A stretch of DNA of 12,276 nucleotides from NCBI GenBank assembly GCA_900764215.1, contig CAAFNI010000138.1, positions 1 through 12,276 on the forward strand, given 5' to 3'. The translations under genes and the position numbers were made by a program. Shown here in pieces: positions 6,566 through 12,090 of the stretch (position 1 is the first letter of the stretch; each line of letters opens with the position of its first letter). Origin of the DNA: an uncultured Sutterella sp. (GTDB lineage: Bacteria; Pseudomonadota; Gammaproteobacteria; Burkholderiales; Burkholderiaceae_F). The notes under the pieces are model-generated. The model was not told where the DNA came from and made no database searches. It worked only from the letters and a program-made list of their open reading frames with translations.

Positions 6566-6823
6566 TTATGCCCCCCTAGCGTAATATTCCATGAACACAG
6601 CTTTGTTTAGGATGCCCCAGTCCTCAAGTTCATAACCATTTGCTGGGGAAGATTTGATCGTTACCTTGAACACGTCCCGTAGGAGCTTGATCTGACGACC
6701 GATGACTTGCGGCCCGACGCCCAATCCTTCGCTCAACTCACGGCGGCTTTTTTTCCCGCCGTCGAGCTGCACTAGAATTTCAAACATCAGGCCAAACATC
6801 TCTGCATTCTTTCCGCCGAGCAT
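6566..6823 (-). CDS. small winged-helix-like protein, third gene of the par operon
   Basis: The product (85 aa) is not a family I recognise by name. The segment SRRELSEGLGVGPQVIGRQI (residues 26-45) has the pattern of a helix-turn-helix, and the following ANGYELEDWG could be a wing, so a small DNA-binding protein is likely. The ATG lies 3 nt after the parB stop codon and the ribosome-binding site GAGG overlaps the end of parB, so it is translationally coupled. It could be an accessory partition or operon-repressor protein. Function is unknown and this part is inference. Confidence 0.65.
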   Translation of the reverse strand: MLGGKNAEMFGLMFEILVQLDGGKKSRRELSEGLGVGPQVIGRQIKLLRDVFKVTIKSSPANGYELEDWGILNKAVFMEYYARGA

Positions 6824-6826
6824 GTC

Positions 6827-7813
6827 TCACCTCGCCGTCACGCCGAGGACTTCAACATCGGTAGCTTCGACAAGGATCGTTTCTTCGGAAGTGGCCAGCG
6901 TAATGCAGAGCTTCCCTTCTGGCGGCACGACGCCACGCGTCAGCCATCCCGCATTACCGTTCCATTGGACCTCGACTTTGAGTTTGGCCGGCGATACGGT
7001 TCGACAACCCTCCGGAAGAGTGCCATCAAGAGGTTCCTTCTGCTTAGGAGCCACCGTTTCTGAATCAGAATCTTCGCTACGCCCAGATGCATCATCGTCA
7101 TTCTGCGGCTGAGATTCTCCCTCGGACTTTCTAAGATTCTGTATAAAATCTGCCACCTGAGCCCGGCTGATCGTAAAGTCATCGTTCTTAGACCATTCTT
7201 CGATTTGGTCTGAGACAACCCGTGGATCTTCTTGATAGAGCTTTTGGAGTTTTCTAACGGATTGAGCGTCTTGAAGATGCCGTTTCTTAACGAGTACCTC
7301 CAGTTCCTTCGGCAACACCGCAATCGCATTCAGGGTGCTGATGTAGGACTCGGCCTTGCCTAACTTCTTTGCAATCTGCCGAACCGTCATGTCCTGACAA
7401 ACAAGGGCGGCGATTGCGTGAGACAAGTCCCACAGTGTCATCTCATCTCTCTGGATGTTTTCCGTTAGCTGGCGCAACATACGGTCGGTTTCGCCATCCT
7501 TTTCGCGATTCATCACCATGCAGTCAAGCGTGATGAGGCCGGCAAGTTTGGCAGCTCTCCAACGACGTTCACCCTGTTCGATGACGTAGTATCCCTTGTT
7601 GTCGGGACTGACGACGATGGGTTGTTGCTGTCCGAGTTCTTTCAGGCTTTCGGCAAGTTCTTCGAGGTTTTCGAACACTGTACGAGGTTGGGCCTTGCTG
7701 TAAATGCGATCCACGGCCAGCGTTTGGAAGGCTTTCCCTTTTTCGGATTTGTCGTGAATGACCTGACCAAGTTGTGAAAGGGAGGTGAGACTGTTGAGAA
7801 GAGGGCTCGGCAT
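6827..7813 (-). CDS. parB: ParB/KorB-like partition protein
   Basis: The product (328 aa) binds centromere DNA and, in this family, acts as a CTP-dependent clamp. The N-terminal ParB domain (about 35-125) carries the nucleotide motif GERRWRA (81-87) and ENIQR (118-122). A helix-turn-helix follows at about 143-163, then an acidic Ser/Asp-rich linker (230-265). The C-terminal ~50 residues (about 276-326) resemble the SH3-like dimerisation domain of KorB from IncP plasmids rather than the usual Spo0J dimer domain. The ATG at 7813 is chosen; a TTG two codons upstream is the alternative. It is the second gene after parA, separated by about 70 bp that contain a hairpin. The likely binding sites are the palindrome array at 8913-9166 and the single site at 9569-9588. 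KorB also represses plasmid promoters, so regulation of nearby genes is plausible. Confidence 0.9.
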   Translation of the reverse strand: MPSPLLNSLTSLSQLGQVIHDKSEKGKAFQTLAVDRIYSKAQPRTVFENLEELAESLKELGQQQPIVVSPDNKGYYVIEQGERRWRAAKLAGLITLDCMVMNREKDGETDRMLRQLTENIQRDEMTLWDLSHAIAALVCQDMTVRQIAKKLGKAESYISTLNAIAVLPKELEVLVKKRHLQDAQSVRKLQKLYQEDPRVVSDQIEEWSKNDDFTISRAQVADFIQNLRKSEGESQPQNDDDASGRSEDSDSETVAPKQKEPLDGTLPEGCRTVSPAKLKVEVQWNGNAGWLTRGVVPPEGKLCITLATSEETILVEATDVEVLGVTAR

Positions 7814-7837
7814 AGTCAATATCCAAGTTGTGCCAAA

Positions 7838-7861
7838 GCCATCTCGTCAAAACGAGATGGC
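7838..7861 (-). promoter_or_regulatory. 10-bp hairpin between parA and parB
   Basis: GCCATCTCGT (7838-7847) and ACGAGATGGC (7852-7861) form a perfect 10-bp stem with a 4-nt loop. It lies in the gap between parA and parB, about 25 nt before the parB ATG. The following TTTGG is too short for an efficient terminator. It may lower parB expression relative to parA, protect an mRNA end, or bind a regulator. Confidence 0.5.
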
Positions 7862-7883
7862 CTTAGTTTGAGAAATTTGGGCG

Positions 7884-8645
7884 TTACTGTTTTTCTGCGA
7901 TGCGCTTGAGCATTTCTTCGAAGAGGTCGTGCAACTCTTCTGCTGCACGTTGCCCGTTTCGTACTTCTGCGATGGGCTTCCCACGCGATGCAATGTCAAT
8001 CGGAGAGCGCGACCGGATCTTGCTTTCAAAGAGATAGCCAGGAAGAGCTTCGTTGACGGCGTTTAGCGCATCGCGTTGAACAGCGGTTCCCTGATATTCA
8101 TTGACGGCAATGCCGAGAATTTTCAGATTCGGATTAACACTGTTTTGAACCTGAATCAGTGTCGAGAACAAGCTCTTCAAGCCGGAAACAGCGTAGCCGG
8201 AGAGCTTGATGGGGCAGATCACGAAGTCCGTCAAAATCAACGACCCGATAAGGCGACGGCCCAAAGAAGGAGGACAGTCAATGATTACATAGTCGTAGTT
8301 TTTGAGAATGGGAGAGACCCATTTGTGCGGGTTCATCACCTGTTCGATAGGCAGGGCTTCAACATCATATGCTTCTGCCGACTGATTCGAGCCAATCAGA
8401 TCAATACCCTGCTCGGTCGTTTGCACCGTCAGAGAATCGAGGTCATTGTTGAAGAGATGTTCTGATGGCGTTCCCGTCAGAGCAGTACCCGCCAAGAGCG
8501 TTTCAGAGGCACTGCCCTGTGCATCCATATCAATGAACAGCACTTTCTTTTTCTTGGTGGTTGCCAAATAGTAGGCGAGCTGAGTAGAGAAGGTGGTCTT
8601 GCCGACGCCGCCTTTTTGGTTTGTAAAGGAGATGACTGTGGACAT
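7884..8645 (-). CDS. parA: ParA-type partition ATPase
   Basis: The product (253 aa) is a Walker-type ATPase that positions the element in the cell together with ParB bound at the centromere. The deviant Walker A motif KGGVGKTT is at 11-18 with signature lysine K11, the A' motif DMDAQG is at 39-44, and Walker B YVIIDCPP is at 119-126. There is no N-terminal DNA-binding domain, so it belongs to the short (type Ib or IncC2-like) class. AGGA lies 7 nt before the ATG at 8645. It is the first gene of a leftward operon with parB and the 85-codon gene. Short ParAs are usually not the repressor themselves, so ParB or the small third protein may bind the palindrome in the promoter at 8691-8708. Confidence 0.93.
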   Translation of the reverse strand: MSTVISFTNQKGGVGKTTFSTQLAYYLATTKKKKVLFIDMDAQGSASETLLAGTALTGTPSEHLFNNDLDSLTVQTTEQGIDLIGSNQSAEAYDVEALPIEQVMNPHKWVSPILKNYDYVIIDCPPSLGRRLIGSLILTDFVICPIKLSGYAVSGLKSLFSTLIQVQNSVNPNLKILGIAVNEYQGTAVQRDALNAVNEALPGYLFESKIRSRSPIDIASRGKPIAEVRNGQRAAEELHDLFEEMLKRIAEKQ

Positions 8646-8689
8646 TGAATAATCCTGAAAGGAATGATGACTGATTGGGTTGAACGTAT

Positions 8690-8717
8690 GTTATCACAGG
8701 CGTGATAATACTTTCAA
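8690..8717 (-). promoter_or_regulatory. parA promoter with overlapping 18-bp palindromic operator
   Basis: On the minus strand, -35 TTGAAA (plus 8712-8717) and -10 GATAAC (plus 8690-8695) are 16 bp apart, with TG in the extended -10 position. The palindrome TTATCAC-AGGC-GTGATAA (8691-8708) covers the -10 and most of the spacer, so a bound protein would block RNA polymerase. This fits autoregulation of the par operon. From 8709 to 8912 I see no gene or other structure. Confidence 0.6.
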
Positions 8718-8912
8718 ATGGTTTGCTTTGCCTTGAAAGATTGGCTCGCCTAGATTCCGCAACCGAACTTGCGACTCAAACATTTCGAAGTCGGAATTTC
8801 TACCGCGAATTAGGCATGGTTCACTGAAGGATAGCGCGACTTAGCTCAGGAAGTTTGTGGTTGAAGAAGCTAGAACCGCTTTCAAGGCTCGTATTGCATG
8901 ACGTTGCTCGCA

Positions 8913-9166
8913 AGTTTCAACCGGATGAAACTCCGGCTGAAGGTGGGGCGTTGGATGAAAGTTTCAACCAGTTGAAACTCTGGCTGGAGGTGCGGCGTCG
9001 GATGAAGTTTCAACCGGATGAAACTCCAGGCTGAAGGCGTGGGGTTGGATGAAGTTTCAACCGGATGAAACTCCAGGCTGAAGGCGTGGGGTTGGATGAA
9101 GTTTCAACCGGATGAAACTCCGGGCTGAAGGCGTGGGGTTGGATGAAGTTTCAACCGGATGAAACT
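8913..9166. repeat. parS-like palindrome array, likely centromere
   Basis: Six 20-bp palindromes start at 8913, 8960, 9006, 9053, 9100 and 9147, giving a period of 46-47 bp. Five read AGTTTCAACCGGATGAAACT. The one at 8960 reads AGTTTCAACCAGTTGAAACT and has even longer perfect arms. The ~27-bp sequences between them are also similar, with a shared core GGCTGAAGGCGTGGGGTTGG in several, so this is a tandem iteron array. The arms GTTTCA and TGAAAC are those of the chromosomal parS site TGTTTCACGTGAAACA but separated by 6 bp instead of 2. The array lies upstream of parAB, so ParB binding is the natural reading. A replication origin made of iterons is the alternative, but no Rep gene is in the window. 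Confidence 0.75.
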
Positions 9167-9225
9167 CTGGTCGGAGGTGAGGTGTGGCAACACGAAGCAA
9201 TGCGTGCGAGAATGTGCGTCGACGC

Positions 9226-9342
9226 TCAGGTTTGCCATTGCGGATTTTTTGCTTGCCGCAATCGTGGGAAACCCCTCGTTAACCTGAAAAAGCAAAACGG
9301 CCCAATACAGTCGTTCCACTTACTGTATGCGGGCCGCTTTTT
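9226..9342 (+). ncRNA. structured leader RNA, copy A
   Basis: Helix P1 pairs TCAGGTT (9226-9232) with AACCTGA (9281-9287). It encloses hairpin P2, ATTGCGG (9237-9243) with CCGCAAT (9256-9262), and a small GGG/CCC hairpin, which gives a three-way-junction shape. A terminator-like hairpin follows: CGGCCC and ATACAG (9298-9310) pair with CTGTAT and GGGCCG (9323-9336), then CTTTTT. The ribosome-binding site TAAGGAG of the small gene begins in that T run. A weak promoter (-10 GAGAAT at 9208-9213) may precede it. The family is not one I recognise. It could be an attenuating leader or a separate RNA of roughly 120 nt. Confidence 0.55.
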
Positions 9343-9357
9343 AAGGAGTAGTAGATC

Positions 9358-9462
9358 ATGCGTTCCTGTGATCTCTACGCCATCATTGTCCGAGTTTTGG
9401 GCGCAGTTGTCAAGTTTGTCTTGGCGCTTTCGCTCTTGCTCGCCTCGATGAGCGCGTTCTAA
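9358..9462 (+). CDS. 34-aa hydrophobic peptide, copy A (possible type I toxin)
   Basis: The peptide begins MRSCDLYAIIVRVLGAVVKF and ends VLALSLLLASMSAF. It is one hydrophobic helix with Arg12 and Lys19 spaced along it, long enough to cross a membrane once. TAAGGAG lies 9 nt before the ATG, an almost ideal ribosome-binding site. The second copy at 9790 keeps the length, the start, the stop and 27 of 34 residues, while several third-position changes are silent, which supports real translation. Size and composition resemble membrane-active type I toxins such as TisB or Ibs, but there is no sequence match I can name. The C terminus ASMSA also resembles a signal-peptide end. Function is unknown. 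Confidence 0.6.
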   Translation: MRSCDLYAIIVRVLGAVVKFVLALSLLLASMSAF

Positions 9463-9484
9463 CCCTTCCAAAAATCTAATAGGG

Positions 9485-9508
9485 GCCTCCAGTCGCAAGG
9501 CTGGAGGC
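9485..9508 (+). ncRNA. GNRA-capped hairpin after the small gene, copy A
   Basis: GCCTCCAGTC (9485-9494) and GGCTGGAGGC (9499-9508) form a 10-bp stem closed by a GCAA tetraloop. It starts 22 nt after the stop codon and has no U tract, so it is probably not an intrinsic terminator. Compared with copy B, two base pairs have changed on both sides and one from G-U to A-U. Confidence 0.65.
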
Positions 9509-9516
9509 GAACGTGC

Positions 9517-9558
9517 CTCCTCTCTCTCGTATCTCTCCTCATTTCTCTCTCGTTCTCC
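9517..9558 (+). other. pyrimidine-rich tract
   Basis: About 40 nt, nearly all C and T, containing CCTCCT and several CTCTCT runs, follow the copy A hairpin. The CTCCT motifs are complementary to the AGGAG ribosome-binding site of the small gene, so an intramolecular pairing that hides the start is conceivable. Confidence 0.35.
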
Positions 9559-9568
9559 ATGTTCCGAA

Positions 9569-9588
9569 AGTTTCAACCGGATGAAACT
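9569..9588. repeat. seventh parS-like palindrome
   Basis: AGTTTCAACCGGATGAAACT is identical to the main array unit but 400 bp away, in front of cassette copy B. A half-site TGAAACT at 9613-9619 overlaps the candidate -35 of the copy B promoter. It was probably carried along when the cassette was duplicated. Confidence 0.75.
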
Positions 9589-9613
9589 TTGGGCTGAAGG
9601 CGTGGTGTTGGAT

Positions 9614-9642
9614 GAAACTCCGGGTGAGGTCGTGTGTAGAAT
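9614..9642 (+). promoter_or_regulatory. candidate promoter of cassette copy B
   Basis: GAAACT (9614-9619) and TAGAAT (9637-9642) are 17 bp apart, just upstream of the structured leader. The -10 is good and the -35 is poor. The -35 is part of a parS-like half-site, so ParB binding could affect it. Confidence 0.4.
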
Positions 9643-9653
9643 ACTGAGACGCG

Positions 9654-9774
9654 TTTCAGGTTTCGCTATTGCGGATTCGTTTGCTTGCCGCAGTCGTGGG
9701 AACATCCCTCGTTAACCTGAAAAAGCAAAACGGCCCCGCAACACATCTCACCTTGTTGCATAAGGGCCGTCTTT
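9654..9774 (+). ncRNA. structured leader RNA, copy B
   Basis: P1 is extended to 9 bp here, TTTCAGGTT (9654-9662) with AACCTGAAA (9714-9722). P2 is ATTGCGG (9668-9674) with CCGCAGT (9688-9694) and keeps pairing through a G-U. In the terminator-like hairpin the outer CGGCCC/GGGCCG is unchanged (9731-9736, 9764-9769), while the inner stem is GCAACA/TGTTGC (9738-9743, 9754-9759) in place of ATACAG/CTGTAT. The T run is shorter (TCTTT) than in copy A. The two leaders thus share a fold rather than just a sequence. Confidence 0.55.
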
Positions 9775-9789
9775 AAGGAGCTGAGATCT

Positions 9790-9894
9790 ATGCTTCAACT
9801 CGATCTCAACGCCATCATTGTCCGAGTTTTGAGCAAGGTTGTCAAGTTCGTCTTGACGCTTTCGCTCTTGCTCGCCTCAATGAGCGCGTTCTAA
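9790..9894 (+). CDS. 34-aa hydrophobic peptide, copy B (possible type I toxin)
   Basis: The peptide begins MLQLDLNAIIVRVLSKVVKF and ends VLTLSLLLASMSAF. Relative to copy A the core AIIVRVL, VVKFVL and LSLLLASMSAF are unchanged, and seven residues differ (positions 2-4, 7, 15, 16, 23). This copy has one more Lys, so the amphipathic look of the central helix is stronger. AAGGAG lies 9 nt before the ATG. GAGCTGAG (9778-9785), overlapping the ribosome-binding site, is perfectly complementary to CTCAGCTC at 9954-9961 past the 3' hairpin. That would allow a closed, translation-inactive mRNA fold as known for hok-type toxins. The toxin assignment is a hypothesis. Confidence 0.6.
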   Translation: MLQLDLNAIIVRVLSKVVKFVLTLSLLLASMSAF

Positions 9895-9916
9895 CCTTCC
9901 TAAAAATCTAATAGGG

Positions 9917-9940
9917 GCCTCTGGTCGCAAGACCAGAGGC
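9917..9940 (+). ncRNA. GNRA-capped hairpin after the small gene, copy B
   Basis: GCCTCTGGTC (9917-9926) and GACCAGAGGC (9931-9940) form a perfect 10-bp stem with loop GCAA. Against copy A, pair 6 is T-A for C-G, pair 7 is G-C for A-T and pair 9 is T-A for T-G, all keeping the helix. The flanks AAAATCTAATAGG and CGAACGTGCCTC are the same in both copies. Confidence 0.65.
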
Positions 9941-10013
9941 GAACGTGCCTCTCCTCAGCTCGTTTCTCGCTATTGATTTGCGCCTTCGCAAACGCTCTTA
10001 AAAGCCATTTTTG

Positions 10014-10042
10014 CTTACAAGCCTGCCAAGCCAGCTTGTAAG
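10014..10042. promoter_or_regulatory. 9-bp inverted repeat upstream of traF
   Basis: CTTACAAGC (10014-10022) and GCTTGTAAG (10034-10042) are perfect arms with an 11-bp spacer, ending 44 bp before the traF ATG. No T run follows, so an operator or a leader stem-loop for the transfer operon is more likely than a terminator. Confidence 0.5.
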
Positions 10043-10085
10043 TGTCGGTAACCTCAAACTCGAATCTTTGTCGAGGACGAGCGTC

Positions 10086-11219
10086 ATGCTCAGAGCGTTT
10101 CAAAAAACACTTCTAACTTCTTGTTTGTTGATGAGTTTCGGGTCTGCTTATGCCGTGACGGCGACTGAATCCGTTATCAATCATCCGTCAAACATCTTCT
10201 ACAACAGCGGAGCTGAAGGCTGGTACTGGTATCAGGATCCAGTGCCTGAAGAAGAACTATTGGAGGAATTGCCGCCTCCACCGCCCGAAGTGGCCAAGGA
10301 AGAAACTAAGCCAGAACCATTGAAGGAGGCGAAGGCCGAACCGCCTGCACCTTTCTCTTTGAAGTGGGTGCAGGAGATGCTTCCCAAGTACAAGGAGCGT
10401 GCTTGGGACAATCCTACGCATGAAAACGTCCAAGCGTATTTTCTTGTGCAGCGATTTGCGATGGACCGGGCTAACAAGTTCGCAGATGTTGCGCAGCAGG
10501 TGGTGGTCGGTAACGCTCTGCTCGACGAAAGCATGCGCCGTCCGTTGGCTACTTTTATGAATCCGAGCATTGATCGTGCGGCTAATCAGAACACTGACGC
10601 TTTGCTTCGCAAGGTTTCTGAGAAGGCCGGGATCTTTTTCTTCTTCAAATCTGATTGTGTGTATTGCGAGCGGCAAGCCCCACTATTGGTGTATCTGGAA
10701 GAACTTGGGTTCGATATTTTGGCCATTAGCATCGACGGCGGTCAGCTTCAAAGCCATCAATTCAAGAACACCAAAGTGGATGCTGGTCAGGCTCAAGTCT
10801 TGGGGGTGCGAGCTACGCCAGCCATGTTCTTGATGAATGAGGATGGGCAATTCTCCGCTTTAGGGCAAACCGTGCTGTCTTACGCCGATCTGCGTAAGCG
10901 CATTTTGTTGGTTGCCGCTCGCGAAGGATGGGTGACGGAAGAAGAACTCAAGGAAACGCAACCGTTCATCAATCCCAATACTCAACCGGATTTGAGTCAG
11001 GAGCTTCCGAAACTTCTCAAAGCCGCTGCCGATCCCTCGTCTTTGTTCGGCTCAAAAGAACAATCGGAAGCAGTCATGGCGTTGTCGGATGAGGATAAGG
11101 AAAAGTTCACCGACGAGCAGAACTTCATTGAACCAACCAAACTGATTGCTCTATTTGGCAAGGCGGCTCAGACGCACGGCCAGTTGGAGGACGGAGATCA
11201 AATTGAATTCACGCAATAA
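10086..11219 (+). CDS. traF: F-type conjugal transfer pilus assembly protein TraF
   Basis: The product (377 aa) is a periplasmic, thioredoxin-fold component needed for pilus assembly in F-type type IV secretion. A signal peptide covers residues 1-23 (cleavage after AYA). The TraF hallmark GWYWYQDP is at about 45-52, followed by a Pro/Glu-rich linker (about 55-90), the SLKWVQEMLPKY region, and the thioredoxin-like domain (about 180-280). This has a CVYC redox motif (C191, C194) and a cis-proline motif RATP near 242-245. F plasmid TraF is 247 aa and, as I recall, lacks the CXXC pair; this longer form may be redox-active. The start at 10086 has GAGGA 8 nt upstream; the frame is open to 10011, but that part contains the inverted repeat. 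traH overlaps its last 17 nt. Confidence 0.9.
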   Translation: MLRAFQKTLLTSCLLMSFGSAYAVTATESVINHPSNIFYNSGAEGWYWYQDPVPEEELLEELPPPPPEVAKEETKPEPLKEAKAEPPAPFSLKWVQEMLPKYKERAWDNPTHENVQAYFLVQRFAMDRANKFADVAQQVVVGNALLDESMRRPLATFMNPSIDRAANQNTDALLRKVSEKAGIFFFFKSDCVYCERQAPLLVYLEELGFDILAISIDGGQLQSHQFKNTKVDAGQAQVLGVRATPAMFLMNEDGQFSALGQTVLSYADLRKRILLVAAREGWVTEEELKETQPFINPNTQPDLSQELPKLLKAAADPSSLFGSKEQSEAVMALSDEDKEKFTDEQNFIEPTKLIALFGKAAQTHGQLEDGDQIEFTQ

Positions 11220-12090
11220 ACTCAGACTACTTTCCGTCGCTGTGGCGATGACGATGGCCAGTATGTCGGTTCCTATGGCAAGTGCCGGCGGCCTACAGAA
11301 TAAAATGGACGCGGTATTCAACGACATGTCAAATGTTTCCCGACCTGGCGTCTTCGAAACGCAACGTCGCGGCGTTTTGTCGGGGGGCTCTGCATATGTT
11401 AGAAGCCCGATCATGAATACTGAATTGGTCAACCTGCAAGCGCCGTCATTCAAGGCTGGTTGTGGTGGTATTGACTTTTTCGGCGGTTCCTTCTCCTTTA
11501 TCAACGCCGACCAATTCGTTCAGTTGCTCCGTTCAGTTGCGTCGAATGCCAAGGGGTACGCTTTCCAGATTGCGTTGGACATTGCTTGTCCTGACTGTAT
11601 GGCTTGGATCAATAATCTTCAGTCCAAGATTCAAAAGCTCAACGAACAGCTTGGTAATTCGTGTCAGCTGGCGCAGGGGTTGGTGACTGACGTTGCCAAT
11701 GCGTTTGGTGCGAACCGAGACAATCAGTACAGCTTAGTAGGTACGGTTACTGGTCTTAAGGATGACTTCTTCAGCTCGAAGGATAGTCCGGACAAGGGCA
11801 AGGAAGTTGACGAAAAGAATCCGGAGAAGGCAAAGGATGTTGTGGGCAATATCGTTTGGGATGCTCTTAAGAAGAGTAAGGCGAACAAATGGGTAACTCC
11901 GGGTGCCGAGTCGACGAACGAAAAAGAAGAGTACGAGATTCTGATGTCCGTAACTGGGAGCATTGTCATCCCAAAGGCAGAAGACGATGCGCAAAATCCT
12001 GATACCGGATCAACCAACAACCCTGAATATTTGACTCCGAAGATCGGCTTTAAGGAGCTGTTGGACGGAGGAAATGTGACGGTTTGTTAG
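11203..12090 (+). pseudogene. traH: TraH, C-terminally truncated by an insertion sequence
   Basis: The remaining product (295 aa) is the N-terminal two-thirds of TraH, a periplasmic F-type pilus assembly protein that works with TraF. Its signal peptide runs LLSVAVAMTMASMSVPMASA. The typical TraH block follows: CGGIDFFGGSFSFINADQF, YAFQIALDIACPDCMAWINN and a coiled stretch SKIQKLNEQL. TTG at 11203 is preferred as start because GGAG lies 6 nt upstream; ATG at 11146 would overlap traF further. F TraH has about 458 residues, so roughly 150 C-terminal residues are missing. The reading frame runs into the insertion sequence end and stops at TGT TAG (12085-12090), both codons belonging to the element. 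The rest of traH should lie beyond the right edge. Downstream transfer genes may suffer polar effects. Confidence 0.85.

Larger units (their letters stand above)
9226..9519 (+). repeat. duplicated RNA/micropeptide cassette, copy A
   Basis: This ~295-bp segment is homologous throughout to 9654-9951. The order in both is three-way leader, terminator-like hairpin, AAGGAG, 34-codon gene, and GCAA-capped hairpin. The divergence is concentrated in paired positions that change together, in the loops and at the start of the small gene. A tandem duplication of about 430 bp that also included one parS-like palindrome explains the layout. Confidence 0.8.
9654..9951 (+). repeat. duplicated RNA/micropeptide cassette, copy B
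   Basis: This is the second copy of the cassette at 9226-9519, in the same orientation and 432 bp downstream measured start codon to start codon. It ends about 135 bp before the traF start. From 9952 to 10085 only the inverted repeat at 10014-10042 is visible. Confidence 0.8.

Noticed and set aside
8913..9166. CRISPR array
   Set aside because: Period and repeat length superficially fit, but the spacers are similar to each other, the repeat is a near-complete palindrome and no cas gene is nearby.
9104..9705. Minus- and plus-strand open frames of 71 to 159 codons across the repeats and cassettes
   Set aside because: They are read from palindromes and duplicated RNA stems. The codons do not show a consistent protein in both cassette copies, unlike the 34-codon frames.
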